Origin: Verrucomicrobiota bacterium
GTDB taxonomy: Bacteria; Verrucomicrobiota; Verrucomicrobiia; Methylacidiphilales; Verrucolacustridaceae
Direction: 5' to 3'
NCBI GenBank assembly: GCA_016876055.1
Contig: VHDM01000020.1
Location: 1 to 18,766 of the forward strand
DNA: 18,766 bases
Shown: piece after piece, positions 15,748 to 18,766 of the stretch
How positions within the stretch are numbered: position 1 is the first letter of the stretch
Layout of the letters: the number at the start of each line of letters is the position of its first letter
The notes under the pieces: generated by a model
What the model was told of the DNA's origin: nothing
The model's input: the letters and a program-made list of their open reading frames with translations, nothing else
Database searches by the model: none
Translations under genes and position numbers: made by a program

Positions 15748-17751
15748 ATGAAAAACGTGAATCTGGTTCTCTGTCTTCATCTGCACCAACCGCTGGGGAA
15801 TTTCGCCAGCGTGGTGGACCGGATTGTGGAGGAGACCTACCGGCCGGTGCTGGCGGTGCTCCAGCGGCATCCCGGTGTGTCGGTAAACCTGCACCTGAGC
15901 GGAGTGCTGCTGGAAATGTTGGCGGAGCGGCATGCGGAGATGGTGGAGCAGCTCCGCGAGCTGGTGGGGACGGGGCGGGTGGAGATGTTGACGGGCGGAT
16001 TTTACGAGCCGGTGCTGGTGGAGTGGGGCGAGGAGGATCGCGATGGGCAGCTGGCGATGATGGCCGGCTGGCTGAAACACCGGCTGGGGGCGGAGCCGGC
16101 GGGGGCATGGTTGGCGGAGGGCGTGTGGGGGCCTTCCCTTTGCGGATCCTTCAACCGCGCGGGAATCCAGTATGCGGCGGTGGAAGGCTCGTATTTTCTT
16201 CAGGCGGGAATTTCTCCGGCCAAGCTGAACGGTCACTACGTGACGGACCAAGCCGGGGATCTTTTAACGGTGTTTCCGACCTGTCCCGACCTGGCGCGGT
16301 TGATCCCGCACGCCTCATGGGACGACCTCTGCGGCCACCTCCGCCGGGTGGCCAACCGTGGGGAGGACATCACGCTGACATTGGCGGCCGGTCTGGACAC
16401 ATGGTCCTCCCTGAACGGCGGGGCGGCCGCGTATTTGGAAACCCTGTTCACGAAAATCGAGGAATCGGCCTCGTGGATTCACACCCTGACGGGCCGGGCG
16501 CAGATCCAAAGGCAGGCGGCGAAGGGGCGGGTGGCGTTGCCGCCGGGGACGCCGGTGGAGTTGGGGGGATGGTCGCTCCCGGGGACAGCCCGACGGGAAT
16601 TTTTCCGGGAGCGGGCCCAGCTAAGTCAGCGCTACGATGCGCCAAGGCTGCTGCCCTTTTTCCGCGGGGGATCCTGGTCCTCGTTCCGGGTGCGCTACAG
16701 CGAGGTGAACCTGGTGTACCGCAAAAACCTGATTCTGGGCCGGAAACTGCGGGCCCAAGGCAAGGGTCCCAGAACCCGGTCCATCCAGGACAAGCTTTGG
16801 CGGGCGCAGTGTTCGACGGCGCAATGGCACGGCACCAAGGGTGGCCTGCATCTGCCCCATTTGCGGGAGGCCATCTGGAAAGAACTCCTTTCCGCCGAGG
16901 CAGAACTGCGTCAGGGGCAGGAAGAAACGGAGCTCTTGCGGGAGGATTTTGACGCGGACGGCCAGCTGGAGATTTCCGCCGCCCACCCCGCCCTGACGAT
17001 GCTGGTGGCGCCGCATCAGGGGGGATGTTGTCTGGAGCTGGGGTTACCGGCCCGGGGCCGCAATCTGGGAAACACGCTGACGCGACGGGATGAAGGAACG
17101 AATGCGGCACCGCCTACCGTGGCGGATTGGTATGAGCGCAATATTTTTCAGGAACACCTGTTTGCACGGGGGACCACGGTGGAGCAGTTGTCGGCGGGCA
17201 CCTATCCCGAGTTGGGGGACTTTATCCTGCAGCCTTTTCAGCTTCGCCAGATGCGACAGACGGGCAGCCGGGTGACGATCGAGCTTTTTCGGGACGGCGG
17301 TTTGTACCGGATGGGACTGCGGCAACCCTGCCAGCTGGACAAGGTCTATGCCATGGATGCGGCCAGCGGACGGGTGGAGGTTTCCTTCCAACTGACCAAC
17401 ACGGGAACGCTGCCGCTGGAGGCGGTCTTTGCCACCGAGCTGAACTTGAATCTGGGGCCCGACCAAGGAGGCCGGGGCATCGTGAAGGCGGGGGATCTGC
17501 AAAAAACCGACCGGGAAAGCTGGCAAACCACCGGGGTCAAAGGACTGTCGGCCCGAAGCGTGGACGGGATGGAAGTCCGGATCATGACGGACAATTTGCC
17601 GCTGGCATGGGGTTATCCGCTTTTGGATGTCGAGGCGGGGCCGGAGGGGCCGATCCGACAGGGAAATTCTTTCCTTCTGGGGCAACATTTGGACCTGAAG
17701 CCGAAAGAGAAGGCTGAGTTCCGGATCAAGCTGTCCTTCGTCCAGGCCTAG
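15748..17751 (+). CDS. GH57 4-alpha-glucanotransferase-like protein, acid/base Asp apparently absent
   Basis: A 667-residue protein with the layout of archaeal-type 4-alpha-glucanotransferases (about 650 residues): a GH57 barrel, then DUF1925-like and DUF1926-like domains. Motif 1 is LHLHQP (residues 10-15), GGFYEPVL is at 83-90, and the nucleophile is Glu124 (LAEGVWGP). The C-terminal half has QWHGTKGGLHLPHLREAIW, matching the family's WHG-GG-LPHLR stretch. The acid/base position, usually an Asp-Gly-Glu after a hydrophobic strand, reads TLTLAAGLDTWSS (about 209-221). The usual Asp seems to be Ala or Gly, with only Asp217 nearby. It may be inactive, regulatory, or use another residue. GGAG sits five bases before the ATG and 12 bases separate it from the first GH57 gene. 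No signal peptide. Confidence 0.85.
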   Translation: MKNVNLVLCLHLHQPLGNFASVVDRIVEETYRPVLAVLQRHPGVSVNLHLSGVLLEMLAERHAEMVEQLRELVGTGRVEMLTGGFYEPVLVEWGEEDRDGQLAMMAGWLKHRLGAEPAGAWLAEGVWGPSLCGSFNRAGIQYAAVEGSYFLQAGISPAKLNGHYVTDQAGDLLTVFPTCPDLARLIPHASWDDLCGHLRRVANRGEDITLTLAAGLDTWSSLNGGAAAYLETLFTKIEESASWIHTLTGRAQIQRQAAKGRVALPPGTPVELGGWSLPGTARREFFRERAQLSQRYDAPRLLPFFRGGSWSSFRVRYSEVNLVYRKNLILGRKLRAQGKGPRTRSIQDKLWRAQCSTAQWHGTKGGLHLPHLREAIWKELLSAEAELRQGQEETELLREDFDADGQLEISAAHPALTMLVAPHQGGCCLELGLPARGRNLGNTLTRRDEGTNAAPPTVADWYERNIFQEHLFARGTTVEQLSAGTYPELGDFILQPFQLRQMRQTGSRVTIELFRDGGLYRMGLRQPCQLDKVYAMDAASGRVEVSFQLTNTGTLPLEAVFATELNLNLGPDQGGRGIVKAGDLQKTDRESWQTTGVKGLSARSVDGMEVRIMTDNLPLAWGYPLLDVEAGPEGPIRQGNSFLLGQHLDLKPKEKAEFRIKLSFVQA

Positions 17752-17777
17752 CCCGGGGTTGCCGGGGCCGGCTTTTT
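17752..17777 (+). terminator. Candidate intrinsic terminator after the glycogen operon
   Basis: Just after the stop of the second GH57 gene, a very GC-rich stretch can form CCCGG/CCGGG (17752-17756 with 17763-17767, loop about 6 bases) or GCCG/CGGC (17761-17764 with 17769-17772), followed at once by TTTTT at 17773-17777. The second stem is short, but the position and T-run fit a rho-independent terminator closing the operon before the lipoprotein gene. Confidence 0.45.
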
Positions 17778-17796
17778 CGGTTATTCTTTGAAGCTC

Positions 17797-18183
17797 ATGA
17801 ACTTTCCGCTGAAAAACTTTCTAACGATTCCAGCTTTGGCCCTATGGGCGGGCTGCACGGTGCCGGATGATGCCACCGATGTGACCACCACCTACGGGGA
17901 CACGACGGCAACCCACAGCTCCTCCACCGAGAGCAAGCCGGTGGATGAGACCAAGCCTTCGACGGCCTCGACCGAGGAAAAGCGTCCGTGGACGCCGCCG
18001 GATGCCACCGGTGCGTCCGCCCCGGCCAAAGCCAGCTACCCCAAGGGAGAAAAAGTTTCCGGCAAACCCGGAATGGTGCGCAGCCCGTATGCTCCCTACG
18101 CCGGCTTGGTGGATGTGAAGGGTTTTGCCCCCGGGACTGAAGTGAAGTGCCCCTACACGGGGAAAATCTTCCTCGTTCCCTAA
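17797..18183 (+). CDS. Small lipoprotein with CPYTGK C-terminal motif
   Basis: A 128-residue protein with a lipoprotein signal (Lys6, hydrophobic core, lipobox WAGC with Cys20). A long Thr/Ser/Asp/Pro-rich low-complexity linker follows at about residues 21-90. The compact C-terminal end reads SPYAPYAGLVDVKGF followed by CPYTGKIFLVP, with Cys118. The linker suggests a tether that displays the C-terminal module away from the membrane. I recall similar C termini in verrucomicrobial proteins but know of no function; the single Cys-Pro-Tyr is not a full zinc ribbon. The ATG at 17797 is preferred to an upstream TTG (17788), which would only add three residues. It follows a candidate terminator, so it may have its own promoter. 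Confidence 0.75.
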   Translation: MNFPLKNFLTIPALALWAGCTVPDDATDVTTTYGDTTATHSSSTESKPVDETKPSTASTEEKRPWTPPDATGASAPAKASYPKGEKVSGKPGMVRSPYAPYAGLVDVKGFAPGTEVKCPYTGKIFLVP

Positions 18184-18216
18184 TCCTCCGCCGCGGGCGT
18201 CCCCTTTCGAACTCCC

Positions 18217-18696
18217 ATGGACGCCCTGTTGCAAATTCTTAAGGAAAAGGGCCGCGCCACACCGGCGGAACTCGCCCGGCTCACCGGTAAAACGGAAAAG
18301 GAAATCGAAGCGGCCCTGAAACAATATGAGGCCGACCGGGTGATCCTCGGTTACCGGGCGATCCTGGATCCCGATAAAACCGGAAACGGCGGGGTGCGGG
18401 CGGTTATTGAGGTCCGGATCACGCCGGAGCGGGACGGGGGTTTCGACCGCATCGCGGCCCGCGTCGCCCGTTATCCTGAAGTCGTCTCCTGTCAGCTGAT
18501 GAGCGGTGGATACGATCTGCTGATTACGGTGGAAGGGCCGGATCTGAAGCAGGTGGCTACGTTCGTGGCGGAGAAGCTGTCCACCATCCAAGGCGTGATC
18601 TCCACCGCCACCCATTTTCAATTGAAGACGTACAAGGAGGCCGGCGTTCTGTTCCTCGAGGATGAGCGGGCGGAGCGGCTGGCGGTATCCCCTTGA
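18217..18696 (+). CDS. Lrp/AsnC family transcriptional regulator
   Basis: A 159-residue regulator: an N-terminal winged HTH (about residues 3-50, TPAELARLTGKTEKEIEAAL) and a RAM ligand-binding domain (about 60-142, with MSGGYDLLITVEG and the ISTATHFQLKTYKEAG end). Such proteins form octamers, sense amino acids and control amino acid metabolism. The stop overlaps the TTG start of a probable aminotransferase (TTGA), so the two are co-translated. The natural inference is that it regulates, or senses the substrate of, that enzyme. No Shine-Dalgarno is obvious before the ATG. Confidence 0.9.
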   Translation: MDALLQILKEKGRATPAELARLTGKTEKEIEAALKQYEADRVILGYRAILDPDKTGNGGVRAVIEVRITPERDGGFDRIAARVARYPEVVSCQLMSGGYDLLITVEGPDLKQVATFVAEKLSTIQGVISTATHFQLKTYKEAGVLFLEDERAERLAVSP

Positions 18697-18766
18697 AGAA
18701 GCCCGGCGATTTTCTGGCGGATCATGTGCGGGCCGTGCCCCGTTCCGGGATCCGTGACTTTTTCGA
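18693..18766 (+). CDS. Probable class I/II PLP aminotransferase, N-terminal fragment
   Basis: An open frame from a TTG inside the lrp stop runs to the window edge, giving about 24 residues: KKPGDFLADHVRAVPRSGIR followed by DFF. This resembles the N terminus of aspartate-aminotransferase-like PLP enzymes, whose first conserved block is a Ser-Gly-Ile-Arg followed by aromatic residues. The PLP lysine and the rest of the fold lie outside the window, so substrate is unknown. A downstream GTG (18726) is an alternative start but would cut the conserved block. The neighbouring Lrp regulator fits an amino-acid transaminase. Confidence 0.65.
   Translation, partial: MKKPGDFLADHVRAVPRSGIRDFF

Noticed and set aside
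15223..16251. Minus-strand open frame (342 codons) across the two GH57 genes
   Set aside because: Antisense, His/Pro/Arg-rich, no recognisable domain, and it spans the junction of two good genes.
1..18766. Insertion sequences, tRNA/rRNA genes, CRISPR arrays or phage genes
   Set aside because: I saw no transposase, repeat-spacer pattern, inverted-repeat ends, integrase or RNA gene; nearly the whole window is accounted for by conserved housekeeping or metabolic genes.

Overview
The window is GC-rich (about 60-65% by eye), densely coding and free of visible mobile elements, RNA genes or CRISPR arrays. The gene content points to a Gram-negative bacterium, most likely in the Verrucomicrobiota/PVC group. 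The grounds are an FtsK - RodZ-like - RimO - PgsA chain, a glycogen cluster with two GH57 enzymes, a short lipoprotein ending in a CPYTGK motif, and an Lrp regulator joined to an aminotransferase. The phylum is inferred from gene style and memory, not from a marker gene. Several starts are GTG or TTG, and several genes have no clear Shine-Dalgarno sequence.

Region 1 (1-7520, all minus strand) reads right to left as one probable transcript: ftsK, a RodZ-like HTH/membrane protein, rimO, pgsA, a DUF1802 protein, an HTH-MBL fusion, queC, and the first seven codons of a probable queE. Six of the seven junctions are either overlaps (ATGA, GTGA or TGATG) or a gap of 24 bases. The only longer gap is about 77 bases before pgsA. 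The chain links chromosome segregation, cell shape, ribosomal protein S12 modification, phospholipid synthesis and queuosine precursor synthesis.

Region 2 (7552-8964, plus strand) holds a small lipoprotein gene divergent from ftsK and a short class I mannose-6-phosphate isomerase. The isomerase converges, with 3 bases between, on a full-length RNase R gene (8968-11085, minus).

Region 3 (11117-17751, plus strand) is a tight carbohydrate operon: glgA glycogen synthase, a GalT-like HIT-superfamily nucleotidylyltransferase, a GH57 amylase-type enzyme, and a second GH57 protein of the 4-alpha-glucanotransferase type. None has a signal peptide, so they should act on cytoplasmic alpha-glucan. Two oddities stand out. 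The GalT-like protein has lost the CxxC zinc pair but kept its catalytic HxH-Q. The second GH57 protein keeps the Glu nucleophile but seems to lack the Asp acid/base. A candidate intrinsic terminator follows.

Region 4 (17797-18766, plus strand) holds a small lipoprotein with a conserved-looking Cys-containing C terminus, an Lrp/AsnC regulator, and the start of a probable PLP aminotransferase cut by the window edge.

No wholly new system (defence, mobile or RNA-based) is visible. The best candidate for something under-described is the glycogen operon with its two active-site-altered enzymes.
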